64,000 nt of DNA from Terrabacter sp. Ter38 (GTDB taxonomy: Bacteria; Actinomycetota; Actinomycetes; Actinomycetales; Dermatophilaceae): the NCBI RefSeq assembly GCF_024519435.1, contig NZ_JALJRZ010000005.1, positions 186,001 through 250,000 on the forward strand, written 5' to 3'. The notes beneath the pieces are model-generated. The model ran no database searches. It was not told the origin of the DNA and saw only the letters and a list, made by a program, of their open reading frames with translations. Below are positions 32,072 to 41,290 of this stretch, in pieces; position 1 is the first letter of the stretch, and each line of letters begins with the position of its first letter. The translations under genes were made by a program, and so were the position numbers.

Positions 32072-33462
32072 CAGAATCCAGCTCCGGGGTTGAGGATGCC
32101 CTGCGGGTCGAGGGCGTTCTTGATGCGGTGGGTGAGGGCCATGACGTCGGGCCCGAGCTGCTCGGGCAGGGCCGCCCGTTTGAGGCGGCCGACTCCGTGC
32201 TCGCCCGTGATGGTCCCGCCGAGCCCTATGGCGAGGCTCATGACCTCCGAGAAGGCCTGTGCCGCACGGGAAGCGGCATCCGCCTCGCCTGCCGGATAGA
32301 CGATCACAGGGTGCGTGTTGCCATCGCCGGCGTGGGCCACGACGGGGATCTCGAGGCCGTGACGGCGCGCGATGTCGGCGATGCCGGTCAGCAGGTCGGG
32401 GAGCCGCGGCACCGGCACGCCGACGTCTTCGAGCATGATCGCGCCTCGCCGCTCGATGGCCACGATGGCGGCCCTGCGGGCCGCGACGAACAGCTCGCCC
32501 TCGGCGGCATCCGTGGTCGTGAAGCACTCGCGTGCGCCGCCGTCCCGGCACAGCCGCTCCATCACGGCGATCTCCTCGCCGCGGGCCGCGCCGGGGGCGT
32601 CGGACTGCGCGAGGAGCATCGCACCGGCCTGGCGGTCGAGGCCCATGCTGCGGTGGTCCTCGACGGCGTTGACCGACACCTGGTCCATGAGCTCCATCAT
32701 CGACGCGCGGAGGGTGTTGCCGATGGCGACGACGACCCGGGCCGCGTCCTCGACGGTGTCGAACGTGGCCACGAGGGTGGCGGGCGGCGCCTGAGCCGGG
32801 ACGAGCCGCAGCGTCGCTCGGGTCACGACGCCCAGGGTCCCCTCGCTGCCGACGAAGAGCTTGACGAGCGAGAGGCCTGCGGTGTCCTTGACGCGCTGGC
32901 CACCGAGGTGCACGAGCGTCCCGTCGGCGAGGACGACGTCGAGGCCGAGCACGTAGTCGGTCGTCACGCCGTACTTGACGCAGCACAGCCCGCCCGCGTT
33001 CGTCGCGACGTTCCCGCCGATCGAGCAGATCTCGAAGGACGACGGGTCGGGCGGATACCAGAGCCCGTGCTCGGCGGCCGCGCGCTTGACCTCGACGTTG
33101 AGGGCCCCGGCCTCCACGACCGCCGTCCGCGTGGTCGGGTCGATCTCGACGGCGCGCATCCGCTCGAGGCTCAGCACGATGCAGCCGTCGACGGCGTTCG
33201 AGCCCCCCGAGAGCCCGCTACCGGCCCCGCGGGGCACGACGGCGACCTCGTGCTCCCCGGCCCAGCGCACCGTGGCCTGGACGTCGGCCGCGCTCGTCGC
33301 GCGGACCACGGCGAGCGGCATACCGGCTCCGGCGTCAGCCGTGTAGTCGAAGCGGTACGCCGAGACACTGTCGGGGTCGGTCAGCAACGCACCGGCCGTC
33401 AGGGACTCGGCGAGCCCCTCGAGGGCGCGCAGGTCGGGAGCGTCCTTGCTCACTGTCGTCAC
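32071..33462 (-). CDS. FAD-linked oxidase, GlcD/D-lactate dehydrogenase type
   Basis: The 463-residue flavoprotein has the PCMH FAD-binding domain: VVPRGAGSGLSGGSNAVDGC, PPDPSSFEICSIGGNVATNA and LFVGSEGTLGVVTRATLRL. The C-terminal FAD-oxidase domain has VVAHAGDGNTHPVIVYP and TGEHGVGRLKR. Such enzymes oxidise glycolate, D-lactate or D-2-hydroxyglutarate. No GlcE or GlcF subunit is nearby. Coupling to a glyoxylate aminotransferase makes glycolate the favoured substrate. Two GTG starts (33462 and 33453) are possible; I list the longer. Confidence 0.88.
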   Translation of the reverse strand: MTTVSKDAPDLRALEGLAESLTAGALLTDPDSVSAYRFDYTADAGAGMPLAVVRATSAADVQATVRWAGEHEVAVVPRGAGSGLSGGSNAVDGCIVLSLERMRAVEIDPTTRTAVVEAGALNVEVKRAAAEHGLWYPPDPSSFEICSIGGNVATNAGGLCCVKYGVTTDYVLGLDVVLADGTLVHLGGQRVKDTAGLSLVKLFVGSEGTLGVVTRATLRLVPAQAPPATLVATFDTVEDAARVVVAIGNTLRASMMELMDQVSVNAVEDHRSMGLDRQAGAMLLAQSDAPGAARGEEIAVMERLCRDGGARECFTTTDAAEGELFVAARRAAIVAIERRGAIMLEDVGVPVPRLPDLLTGIADIARRHGLEIPVVAHAGDGNTHPVIVYPAGEADAASRAAQAFSEVMSLAIGLGGTITGEHGVGRLKRAALPEQLGPDVMALTHRIKNALDPQGILNPGAGF

Positions 33463-33564
33463 CGCTCCACCGTAACCACGACCGGCAGCCACGCGCGTCC
33501 CCGGCCGAGGAGATGGCGTATGCCGTCCCGCGATCCGCCGATGGGCCCCGGTAGGTTTGCCCGC

Positions 33565-34689
33565 ATGGGATGGCTGTCGCGCACCTTCAGGCCCGCTGCT
33601 GACGACGGTGCGGACACCGCTGCCCGGCAGGCGCCCCCCGTCGACGCCGCCGCGCCCGCGGTGCCCGCTGAACCGCACAGCCCCGCCGAAGTGCACCGCG
33701 CCGCCGTCGAGCCCGGCACTGCTGCGGCACCCGGCTCTCTCGGGGCGGCGACCCTCTCGACCCCGACGGCGCCGTCGACCCCGACGACCGACGCCTCGAG
33801 CCCGACGGGACGCTACGGGCCGCTCGTGTGCGTGACGCGCTTCGACACCGCTCCGCCCGAGCTGGAGTGGCAGCTGCCGCTCAACGGCGAGCTGTACCGG
33901 CTGATGCCCGGCTCCGACCGGCCGGACTACTCTCTGCTCGTCCTCGAACGCCCGCTCCACTTCTACCCCCGCGACGGCTTCGACCTGCGGCGTGTCGAGC
34001 CGGAGCAGCAGGTGCAGGACCGCAAGGGCCGGACGATGGTCCGCGTGCACGCCCTGCTGCTGTGTGCGCGCTTCGTCGGCCAGCAGCTGCACCCGGGGAT
34101 GGTCGACCTCGCCGTCAACCTCGCCTACGTCATCGACAACTCACTGGCCCGCGACGCCGAGGTCGACTTCGCCAAGATCCAGTTCGCCGCGATCGGCTTC
34201 CTCAGCGAGGGCCACGCCCCGCGCACGACGACAGAGCCGGCCACCGAGCCGGCCACCGAGCCGGCCACCGAGCCGGCCACCGAGCCGACCCCGCCGGCCC
34301 GTCCGGTCACGTCGGATGCCGCGGCGAGCGGGCGGCATACGCCCCCCGCGGTGCTCGACGGGCTGCTCGACGGGCTGCTCGAGGAGCTGGCGACGACCCT
34401 GCGCCGCGGCGTCGAGGAGCAGCGGGGTGCGCCGGTCCAGCGGATGACCGCTGCCCTGACCATGGACGCAGACCACCGACTGACCGGGCTGTCGGGCAAC
34501 GCCGACGGCCAGGCACCGGTGCCCAGCCCCGAGACCTTCGACCGCATCGCCGACGTGCTCGCCCGTCTCGTGGCCGTCGAAGGGGGCGACTGCGTCACCG
34601 CGGTCACCGTGCGCGTCGACGGGGACTCCGTGACCCACGACGTCACGGCCACGCTCGACCGAGGTCAGTCGCCGGAGACCTCGCGGTAG
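33565..34689 (+). CDS. uncharacterised protein with conserved core and PATE repeats
   Basis: The 374-residue protein begins MGWLSRTFRP, then a Pro/Ala/Thr-rich linker to about residue 90. A compact domain follows: GPLVCVTRFDTAPPELEWQL, then SLLVLERPLHFYPRDGFDLR and VNLAYVIDNSLARDAEVDFA. A second low-complexity linker of TEPA repeats leads into a C-terminal alpha/beta domain. No signal peptide, membrane helix or catalytic signature is seen. The last 25 bases overlap the convergent DUF4178 gene. I do not recognise the family. Confidence 0.7.
   Translation: MGWLSRTFRPAADDGADTAARQAPPVDAAAPAVPAEPHSPAEVHRAAVEPGTAAAPGSLGAATLSTPTAPSTPTTDASSPTGRYGPLVCVTRFDTAPPELEWQLPLNGELYRLMPGSDRPDYSLLVLERPLHFYPRDGFDLRRVEPEQQVQDRKGRTMVRVHALLLCARFVGQQLHPGMVDLAVNLAYVIDNSLARDAEVDFAKIQFAAIGFLSEGHAPRTTTEPATEPATEPATEPATEPTPPARPVTSDAAASGRHTPPAVLDGLLDGLLEELATTLRRGVEEQRGAPVQRMTAALTMDADHRLTGLSGNADGQAPVPSPETFDRIADVLARLVAVEGGDCVTAVTVRVDGDSVTHDVTATLDRGQSPETSR
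34234..34281 (+). repeat. 12-base tandem repeat, four copies
   Basis: GAGCCGGCCACC is repeated four times in tandem and encodes the TEPA repeats of the linker in the uncharacterised protein. A partial fifth copy continues to about 34290. Slippage-prone, so length may vary among strains. Confidence 0.9.
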
Positions 34690-35141
34690 CAGCGCACGAG
34701 TGCCGGATCGGCGAGGCGGCCGACGCTGATCTCCCACATGCCGCCGTCGAAGCTCTCGTAGACGAGCACGGCATCGGGTGAGTCCGTCGCGACGAACTCG
34801 ACGAACTCGCACGTGCCCCGGACGCCGAGACCTGTGTCGCCCTCGGCCGTGTAGGTGAGCGACCCCGCCTCCAGCAGCGTCCAGGCGCGGCCGTCGAGAC
34901 TCATGCCCCCGTGGTCCGGGTCGCCGAAGAGGTCGTCCCGGGTCCGCCAGTGGATGACGCACCCGGCGCCGCGCGGCTGGAGCGAGAGCCACTCCCGTGG
35001 ACCCGACGAGGTGATGCAGTGCTCGCCCCACCGGGTGCCGCCGAGGTCGAACCGGACGGACCCGACCACGCGGTACGTGCTGCCCTCGACCTCGAGGACA
35101 GCCCCCGGTGCGACCTGCGACGGCCGCAGTTCTGCGCGCAT
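34665..35141 (-). CDS. DUF4178 domain protein
   Basis: The 158-residue protein starts at ATG 35141 after AGGAGG. LEVEGSTYRVVGSVRFDLGG, EHCITSSGPREWLSLQ and AEGDTGLGVRGTCEFVEF fit the DUF4178 family. Beta-rich, no signal peptide, no catalytic residues recognised. Members often sit near small-membrane-protein or TIM44-like genes; none is here. It overlaps the convergent upstream gene by 25 bases. Confidence 0.75.
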   Translation of the reverse strand: MRAELRPSQVAPGAVLEVEGSTYRVVGSVRFDLGGTRWGEHCITSSGPREWLSLQPRGAGCVIHWRTRDDLFGDPDHGGMSLDGRAWTLLEAGSLTYTAEGDTGLGVRGTCEFVEFVATDSPDAVLVYESFDGGMWEISVGRLADPALVRCYREVSGD

Positions 35142-35291
35142 GCATCCTCCTGGCTCCCCATGACTCGCACAGGTTAGCCGCGGGGGAGCCGCCTGACCGG
35201 GAGAACCCGACTGACGCGTAACTTCCGCCCCGCGCCCTCGTTTCCCCCGTAGCCGAGTCGAGACGGCCAGGAAGACATAGGTGGATGCCAC

Positions 35292-36260
35292 ATGGGTGTG
35301 GAGATCGCGGTGCAAGGTCTGACCAAGACCTTCGGTTCGCAGACGATCTGGCGGGACGTGACCCTCACGCTTCCCGCGGGGGAGATCTCGGTCATGCTCG
35401 GGCCTTCGGGCACCGGCAAGTCCGTCTTCCTCAAGACGCTCGTCGGCCTGCTCAAGCCGGATGCCGGGTCGATCGTCATCAACGGACGTGACCTGACCCG
35501 TCTGCGCGAGGCCGACCTCTACGAGGTGCGCAAGCTCTTCGGCGTCCTCTTCCAGGACGGCGCCCTGTTCGGCTCGATGACCCTCTACGACAACGTCGCC
35601 TTCCCGCTGCGCGAGCACACGAAGAAGACCGAGGCCGAGATCAAGCGCATCGTGACCGAGAAGATGGACCTCGTCGGTCTCTCCGGTGCCGAGGGCAAGC
35701 TCCCGGGAGAGATCTCCGGCGGTATGCGCAAGCGCGCCGGGCTGGCCCGGGCGCTCGTGCTGGACCCCGAGATCCTTCTCATCGACGAGCCGGACTCCGG
35801 GCTCGACCCGGTGCGCACGAGCTACATCAACCAGCTCTTCGTCGACCTCAACGCGCAGATCGACGCGACGTTCCTCATCGTCACCCACGACATCAACACG
35901 GCTCGCACGGTGCCCGACAACATCGGCCTGCTCTACCACAAGCACCTCGCGATGTTCGGGCCGCGCGAGATGCTGCTCAGCTCGGAGGAGCCCGTCGTGC
36001 GGCAGTTCCTCAACGCGCAGACGATCGGCCCGATCGGCATGTCGGAGGAGAAGGACGCCGACGAGCTGGCCGCCGAGTCCGGTCAGGAGCTGCCGCCGCT
36101 GCCGCCGATCGCGCTCCAGCTCCCGACGAGCGACGGCACGCCGCGTCGCGCCGAGCGACCCGCCGGCGGCTGGTGCCGGGACAACGGCATCACCCCGCCA
36201 CCGGGGTCCTTCGAGTCGCGCAACGCCGGCATCCCCGGTGTCCGGGCGGGGGTGAGCTGA
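35292..36260 (+). CDS. mkl: MCE-type lipid transporter ATPase (MceG/Mkl/MlaF-like)
   Basis: The 322-residue ABC ATPase powers the downstream MCE system. Walker A is MLGPSGTGKSVFLKTLVGL, the Q loop is VLFQDGALFGSMTLYDNVAF, the signature is EISGGMRKRAGLARALVLDP, and Walker B is ILLIDEPDSGLDP, with VTHDINTARTV as the switch. The C-terminal extension of about 70 residues, ending EESRNAGIPG-like, is typical of actinobacterial MceG. In Mycobacterium tuberculosis mkl also lies between rplL and rpoB, so its place here is an old linkage. Spacing to the permease is one base. Confidence 0.94.
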   Translation: MGVEIAVQGLTKTFGSQTIWRDVTLTLPAGEISVMLGPSGTGKSVFLKTLVGLLKPDAGSIVINGRDLTRLREADLYEVRKLFGVLFQDGALFGSMTLYDNVAFPLREHTKKTEAEIKRIVTEKMDLVGLSGAEGKLPGEISGGMRKRAGLARALVLDPEILLIDEPDSGLDPVRTSYINQLFVDLNAQIDATFLIVTHDINTARTVPDNIGLLYHKHLAMFGPREMLLSSEEPVVRQFLNAQTIGPIGMSEEKDADELAAESGQELPPLPPIALQLPTSDGTPRRAERPAGGWCRDNGITPPPGSFESRNAGIPGVRAGVS

Positions 36261-36261
36261 C

Positions 36262-37032
36262 GTGGCCGCACCCCTCACGGGCGCCCTGCGTCAGTCCGGA
36301 TCGCTCTTCGCGCTCACCCTCGACGTGTTCCGGGCCCTGCCGAAGCGCCCCTTCCAGGTCAAGGAGTTCATCCAGCAGGCGTGGTTCATCGCGAGCGTCA
36401 CCATCCTGCCGACCGCCCTCGTCTCCATCCCCTTCGGCGCGGTCATCGCCCTCCAGCTCGGCACCCTGACCCGTCAGCTCGGCGCCCAGTCCTACACCGG
36501 CGCCGCAAGCGTCCTCGCCGTGCTGCGCGAGGCCAGCCCCATCGTCACGGCCCTGCTCATCGCGGGCGCGGGCGGCTCGGCCATCTGCGCCGACCTCGGC
36601 TCGCGCAAGATCCGCGAGGAGATCGACGCGATGGAGGTGCTCGGCATCAGCCCGATCCAGCGCCTCGTCGTGCCGCGCGTGCTCGCCTCGATGCTCGTCG
36701 CGGTCCTGCTCAACGGGCTCGTGTCGGTCGTCGGGGTCGTCGGCGGCTACGTGTTCAACGTCATCGTCCAGGGCGGCACCCCCGGCGCCTACATCGCGAG
36801 CTTCACGGCGCTGGCCCAGCTGCCCGACCTCTGGACCGCGGAGATCAAGGCCCTGATCTTCGGCGCCATCGCGGCCGTCGTCGCGGCCTACAAGGGGCTC
36901 AACGCAGGCGGTGGTCCCAAGGGCGTCGGCGACGCGGTGAACCAGAGCGTCGTCATCACGTTCATGCTGCTCTTCGTCGTCAACTTCGTCATCACAGCCG
37001 TGTACTTCCAAGTCGTCCCACAGAAGATCTGA
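36262..37032 (+). CDS. yrbEA: MCE permease YrbEA/MlaE
   Basis: The 256-residue membrane protein starts at GTG 36262, directly after the ATPase stop. FIQQAWFIASVTILPTALVS is the first hydrophobic block. ADLGSRKIREEIDAMEVLGI carries the MlaE coupling segment that contacts the ATPase. Five or so helices follow. It forms the inner-membrane channel of the MCE lipid importer together with the next gene. Confidence 0.94.
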   Translation: MAAPLTGALRQSGSLFALTLDVFRALPKRPFQVKEFIQQAWFIASVTILPTALVSIPFGAVIALQLGTLTRQLGAQSYTGAASVLAVLREASPIVTALLIAGAGGSAICADLGSRKIREEIDAMEVLGISPIQRLVVPRVLASMLVAVLLNGLVSVVGVVGGYVFNVIVQGGTPGAYIASFTALAQLPDLWTAEIKALIFGAIAAVVAAYKGLNAGGGPKGVGDAVNQSVVITFMLLFVVNFVITAVYFQVVPQKI

Positions 37033-37042
37033 GGAGAGGGCG

Positions 37043-37906
37043 ATGGCGACCAAGACCCAGAACCGGGCGCATCCGGGCTCGGAGCGGCTGCTCCACCTCG
37101 CGAGCCGGCCCTCACGCGCGCTCGACTCGCTCGGCGAGCAGATGCGCTTCTACGTGCGTTCCCTCGCGTGGAGCGGACGCACCATTCGCCGGTACAAGAA
37201 GGAGGTCATCCGGCTCCTCGCCGAGGTCTCCCTCGGCACCGGTGCACTCTCGGTCATCGGCGGCACGGTCGGCGTCATCGCCTTCCTCGCCTTCTTCACC
37301 GGCACCGAGGTCGGCCTGCAGGGCTACTCATCGCTCGAGCAGCTCGGCACCGGAGCCTTCACCGGCTTCTTCTCGGCCTACCTCAACACCCGTGAGATCG
37401 CCCCGCTCGTCGCGGGCCTGGCGCTCGCGGCCACGGTCGGCTGCGGCTTCACCGCCCAGCTCGGCGCCATGCGCATCTCGGAGGAGGTCGACGCGCTCGA
37501 GGTCATGGGCATCCCGTCGCTGCCGTTCCTCGTCACGACGCGCATGATCGCCGGCTTCATCGCCGTCATCCCGCTCTACGTCCTCGGGCTGCTCAGCTCG
37601 TATGCCGCCACGCGCTTCATCTCGACCGCGTACTTCGGGCAGTCGGAGGGCACCTACGACCACTACTTCCACCTGTTCCTGCCACCGGGCGACGTGTTCT
37701 GGTCGTTCGCCAAGGTCATGGTCTTCGCCGTCGTCATCATCCTCATCCACTGCTACTACGGCTACAACGCGTCCGGCGGCCCGGCCGGCGTCGGCGTCGC
37801 CGTCGGCACCGCGGTACGCACGTCGATCGTTGCCATCAACATCGTCGACTTCTTCCTCTCCCTCGCCATCTGGGGAGCCACGACGAGCGTGAGGATCGCC
37901 GGATGA
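37043..37906 (+). CDS. yrbEB: MCE permease YrbEB/MlaE
   Basis: The 287-residue permease has a basic N-terminal arm of about 60 residues, then MlaE-type helices. AMRISEEVDALEVMGIPSLP is the equivalent coupling segment. HCYYGYNASGGPAGVGVAVG near the C-terminus is typical of YrbEB. It has a strong GAGGAGAGGG before the ATG and overlaps mceA by four bases (ATGA). Confidence 0.94.
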   Translation: MATKTQNRAHPGSERLLHLASRPSRALDSLGEQMRFYVRSLAWSGRTIRRYKKEVIRLLAEVSLGTGALSVIGGTVGVIAFLAFFTGTEVGLQGYSSLEQLGTGAFTGFFSAYLNTREIAPLVAGLALAATVGCGFTAQLGAMRISEEVDALEVMGIPSLPFLVTTRMIAGFIAVIPLYVLGLLSSYAATRFISTAYFGQSEGTYDHYFHLFLPPGDVFWSFAKVMVFAVVIILIHCYYGYNASGGPAGVGVAVGTAVRTSIVAINIVDFFLSLAIWGATTSVRIAG

Positions 37907-39234
37907 GCGAGACCAGTCCCGGCCCGATCACCCAGCTGACGCGGTGGCGCATCGGCGTCAAGGCCTACGGCATCGTCTTCCTCGTCGTGCTGGCGCTGCT
38001 CGTGGGCCTGGCCATCGCCTCCTTCCAGAAGCGCTTCACGCCGGTCGTCATGGTCACGCTCGAGACCGACCGCCTCGGCAGCCAGCTGCAGGAGAGCTCT
38101 GACGTCAAGCTGCGTGGCCTGCTCGTCGGCGAGGTGCGCCACGTCGAGGCCACCCCCACGGGTGCGCGTCTCGAGCTGGCGCTCCAGCCCGACGAGGTCG
38201 CCAAGATCCCGTCGAACGTCAGTGCACGGCTGCTGCCCAAGACGCTCTTCGGCGAGCGCTACGTCGATCTCGTGACGGCCTCGTCGAACGCCCGGCCCAT
38301 CGAGGCGGGTGACACCATCCCGCAGGACCGCAGCCGGGTGTCGATCGAGCTCGAGACGGTCCTCGACAACCTCTACCCGCTGCTGCGCACCGTGCAGCCG
38401 GCCAAGCTCGCGACGACCCTCAACGCGCTGTCGACGACGCTCGACGGCCGCGGCGACGAGATCGGCCGCAACCTCGTGCTCGTCGACCGCTACCTCAAGT
38501 CGCTCAACCCCAGCATGCCGACGATCCAGCGGGACATCTCGCTGCTCGCCGACACCGCCGACCTCTACGCCGGCGTCGCTCCCGACTTCTTCCGACTCAC
38601 CGAGTCGCTGCGCGTCACGAACAGGACCATCGTCGAGAAGGACCAGCAGCTGGCGGCCTTCCTCGTCGGCACCGCAGGGTTCGCCAACGAGGCAGCCGGC
38701 TTCCTGCGCGACAACGAGGAGCGCATCATCCAGGTCGGCCAGGTCAGCAAGCCGACGCTCCAGCTGCTCGCCGAGTACTCCCCGATCTACCCCTGCGTGG
38801 CTTCGGGCCTGGTCAACTGGCTGCCGCGCGCCAACGCGGCCTTCGCCGGCGGCACCTTCCACATCACCCTCGAGGTCGTGCCTCCCCGACAGCCCTACCG
38901 GCCGGGGGAGGAGCCCCGCTGGGACGACAAGCGCGGACCCCACTGCTACGGCCTGCCCACGCCCGACGGTTCCCAGGCGAACCCCTTCGCGGGCCACCAC
39001 TTCGACGACGGCACCCAGCCCGCGAGCGACGCGACGCCCTTCTCGGCCGTGCCCCAGGCACTGCTCGGCGACGCCGCTGCGGCCGACTCCGGCAGCGCCG
39101 GCACGGTCGACGAGCAGCGCGTCGTCGGGGCGCTCCTGGGCCAACGCGGACAGCCGTCCGACGCAGGGGGGAGCGGCATCCAGACCCTGCTCGCCGGGCC
39201 GATGATGCGCGGCACGGTGGTGAGCACCCGATGA
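37903..39234 (+). CDS. MCE-family protein, MceA position
   Basis: The 443-residue protein has one N-terminal membrane anchor (AYGIVFLVVLALLVGLAIAS) and then the MCE domain (SSDVKLRGLLVGEVRHVEAT). The Mce4_CUP1-type helical tail carries VDRYLKSLNPSMPTIQRDIS. MCE proteins form the extracytoplasmic part of the lipid shuttle. A polar C-terminal tail of about 100 residues follows. It overlaps both neighbours by four bases. Confidence 0.92.
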   Translation: MSETSPGPITQLTRWRIGVKAYGIVFLVVLALLVGLAIASFQKRFTPVVMVTLETDRLGSQLQESSDVKLRGLLVGEVRHVEATPTGARLELALQPDEVAKIPSNVSARLLPKTLFGERYVDLVTASSNARPIEAGDTIPQDRSRVSIELETVLDNLYPLLRTVQPAKLATTLNALSTTLDGRGDEIGRNLVLVDRYLKSLNPSMPTIQRDISLLADTADLYAGVAPDFFRLTESLRVTNRTIVEKDQQLAAFLVGTAGFANEAAGFLRDNEERIIQVGQVSKPTLQLLAEYSPIYPCVASGLVNWLPRANAAFAGGTFHITLEVVPPRQPYRPGEEPRWDDKRGPHCYGLPTPDGSQANPFAGHHFDDGTQPASDATPFSAVPQALLGDAAAADSGSAGTVDEQRVVGALLGQRGQPSDAGGSGIQTLLAGPMMRGTVVSTR

Positions 39235-40262
39235 AGGTCAAGGGCTCGCTCATCAAGCTCATCGTCTTCGCGGCGGTCACGCTCTTCGCGACGAGCATCC
39301 TCGCGCTGACGATCGCCAACATCCAGCTCGGCTCCAAGGCGACCTACACGGCCGTCGTCACCGACGCGACGGGAGTCATCGCCGGGCAGGACGTCCGCGT
39401 CGCCGGTGTCAGGGTCGGCGAGGTGACCGACGTCCGCGTCGCCCACGACGCGACGTCCGAGGGCGCCACCGCCGAGATCGACTTCTCGGTGCTCAAGAGC
39501 TCGGTGCTGACGCAGGGCACCGAGGTGACGGTCAAGTACCGCAACCTCGTCGGCCAGCGCTACCTCGCGCTGAGCCAGGGCACCGGCGCCCCCGCCCCGC
39601 TCGCCGACGGCTCGACGATCCCGCTCTCGCGCACCCACCCCGCGCTCGACCTCACCGTCCTGTTCAACGGCTTCAAGCCGCTCTTCGCCGCGCTGTCGCC
39701 GAGCGACGTCAACGAGCTCTCTGGCCTGCTCATCCAGACGTTGCAGGGGGAGGGCGGCGACGTCAACACCCTGCTCGCCAAGACGGCCAGCCTCACGTCC
39801 GCCATCGCCGACCGCGACGCCGTCATCGGCCGCACCATCGACAACCTCAACACCGTTCTCGGCACCGTCGACGCCCACGACCAGCAGCTGCTCTCGCTCA
39901 TCGACCAGCTCCAGCGCTTCACGAGCGGGCTCGCGGCCGACCGCGAGACGATCGGCCGTTCGCTGTCCGGGATCAACACGCTCTCGGCCGAGACCGCCGA
40001 CCTGCTCGTCTCGACGCGCCCGCTCATCAAGGACGACGTCGCCCAGCTGCGCACGCTGGCCACGACGCTCAACAAGCCGGCCAACGTCAGGGAGTTCGAG
40101 GACTTCATCACCGGCGCGCCCGGGCGGATCGCCACGCTGACGCGCACGGCGACCTACGGGTCGTGGTTCAACTTCTACCTCTGCAAGTTCGACGCCTTGA
40201 GCCCGATCCTCCCGGGCGTCAGCCCCACCTACGACGTCTCGTCAGCGAGGTGCCAGCCATGA
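39231..40262 (+). CDS. MCE-family protein, MceB position
   Basis: The 343-residue protein starts in an ATGA overlap. The membrane anchor is KLIVFAAVTLFATSILALTI, and the MCE domain contains VIAGQDVRVAGVRVGEVTDV and KYRNLVGQRYLALSQG. The long helical region TIDNLNTVLGTVDAHDQQLL follows. The C-terminal GSWFNFYLCKFDA is characteristic of MceB-type subunits. Confidence 0.92.
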   Translation: MKVKGSLIKLIVFAAVTLFATSILALTIANIQLGSKATYTAVVTDATGVIAGQDVRVAGVRVGEVTDVRVAHDATSEGATAEIDFSVLKSSVLTQGTEVTVKYRNLVGQRYLALSQGTGAPAPLADGSTIPLSRTHPALDLTVLFNGFKPLFAALSPSDVNELSGLLIQTLQGEGGDVNTLLAKTASLTSAIADRDAVIGRTIDNLNTVLGTVDAHDQQLLSLIDQLQRFTSGLAADRETIGRSLSGINTLSAETADLLVSTRPLIKDDVAQLRTLATTLNKPANVREFEDFITGAPGRIATLTRTATYGSWFNFYLCKFDALSPILPGVSPTYDVSSARCQP

Positions 40263-41290
40263 GCATCCCCTTCCGAGAGCGCAACCCGGTCCCGATCGGT
40301 GCGATCGGCCTGCTCGTCATCGCGATGCTGCTCTACCTGGCGTTCAACGCCTCCAGCCTTCCGCTCATCGGCGGCGGGACGGCATACAGCGCGGCCTTCT
40401 CGGAGGCCGGCGGCATCAAGCCCGACGACGACGTGCGCATCGCCGGCGTCAAGGTCGGCAAGGTGACCGGCGTCGACCTCGAGGACGGCCACGTCCGCGT
40501 CGACTTCACCATCACCGAGGACGCGAGCTTCGGCCCGCAGACCGGTGCCTCGATCCGGATGAAGACCATCCTCGGTGAGAAGTACGTGGCCCTCGACCCC
40601 AAGGGCCGGGGGCAGCTCGACGCCGACGCGCAGATCCCCGTCTCGCGCACCGTCAGCTCCTACGACGTCATCAACGCCTTCCAGGACCTCACGACGACGA
40701 CCGAGCGCATCGACACCGACCAGCTCGCGAAGTCCCTGACGGTCATCGCCACGGAGTTCAAGGACAGCCCGCAGTACGTCAAGGCCACGCTGGACGGCCT
40801 CTCACGCCTCTCCCGCACCGTGGCGAGCCGGGACGCCGAGCTCGGCTCGCTGCTCCAGCGGGCCAACAACGTCACCGGCCTCGTCCGCAGCCGCAACGAG
40901 CAGGTCAGCACGCTCATCCGGGACGCCGACCTGCTCATGGTCGAGCTCGTCAAGCGTCGCGACGACATCCGCACGCTGTTCCGCAACACGTCAGCGCTCG
41001 CCAAGCAGCTGACGGGCCTCGCGCGCGACAACCGGGCCCAGCTGAAGCCGGCCCTCGCCCAGCTCGACACGACGCTCGCCATGCTCCAGAAGCACGACGC
41101 CGACCTCCAGAAGACGATCCAGGCGATGGCGCCCTTCACGCGGGTCTACGCGAACACGCTGGGCACCGGACGGTGGTTCGACACATGGGTCTCCAACCTC
41201 GTCGTGCCCGTCGGCACGCCCGGGCTCGCCCTACCGGGCACGAAGCTGCCCGACCTGCTCCTTCCCGGCACCTCCGGAGGTGGTCGCTGA
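40259..41290 (+). CDS. MCE-family protein, MceC position
   Basis: The 343-residue protein begins MSIPFRERNPVPIGAIGLLV with the anchor IGLLVIAMLLYLAF. The MCE domain has GGIKPDDDVRIAGVKVGKVT and SIRMKTILGEKYVALDPKG. A helical heptad-rich region (RNEQVSTLIRDADLLMVELV) follows, and the C-terminus contains NTLGTGRWFDTWVSNLV. It overlaps mceB by four bases and mceD by one. Confidence 0.92.
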   Translation: MSIPFRERNPVPIGAIGLLVIAMLLYLAFNASSLPLIGGGTAYSAAFSEAGGIKPDDDVRIAGVKVGKVTGVDLEDGHVRVDFTITEDASFGPQTGASIRMKTILGEKYVALDPKGRGQLDADAQIPVSRTVSSYDVINAFQDLTTTTERIDTDQLAKSLTVIATEFKDSPQYVKATLDGLSRLSRTVASRDAELGSLLQRANNVTGLVRSRNEQVSTLIRDADLLMVELVKRRDDIRTLFRNTSALAKQLTGLARDNRAQLKPALAQLDTTLAMLQKHDADLQKTIQAMAPFTRVYANTLGTGRWFDTWVSNLVVPVGTPGLALPGTKLPDLLLPGTSGGGR

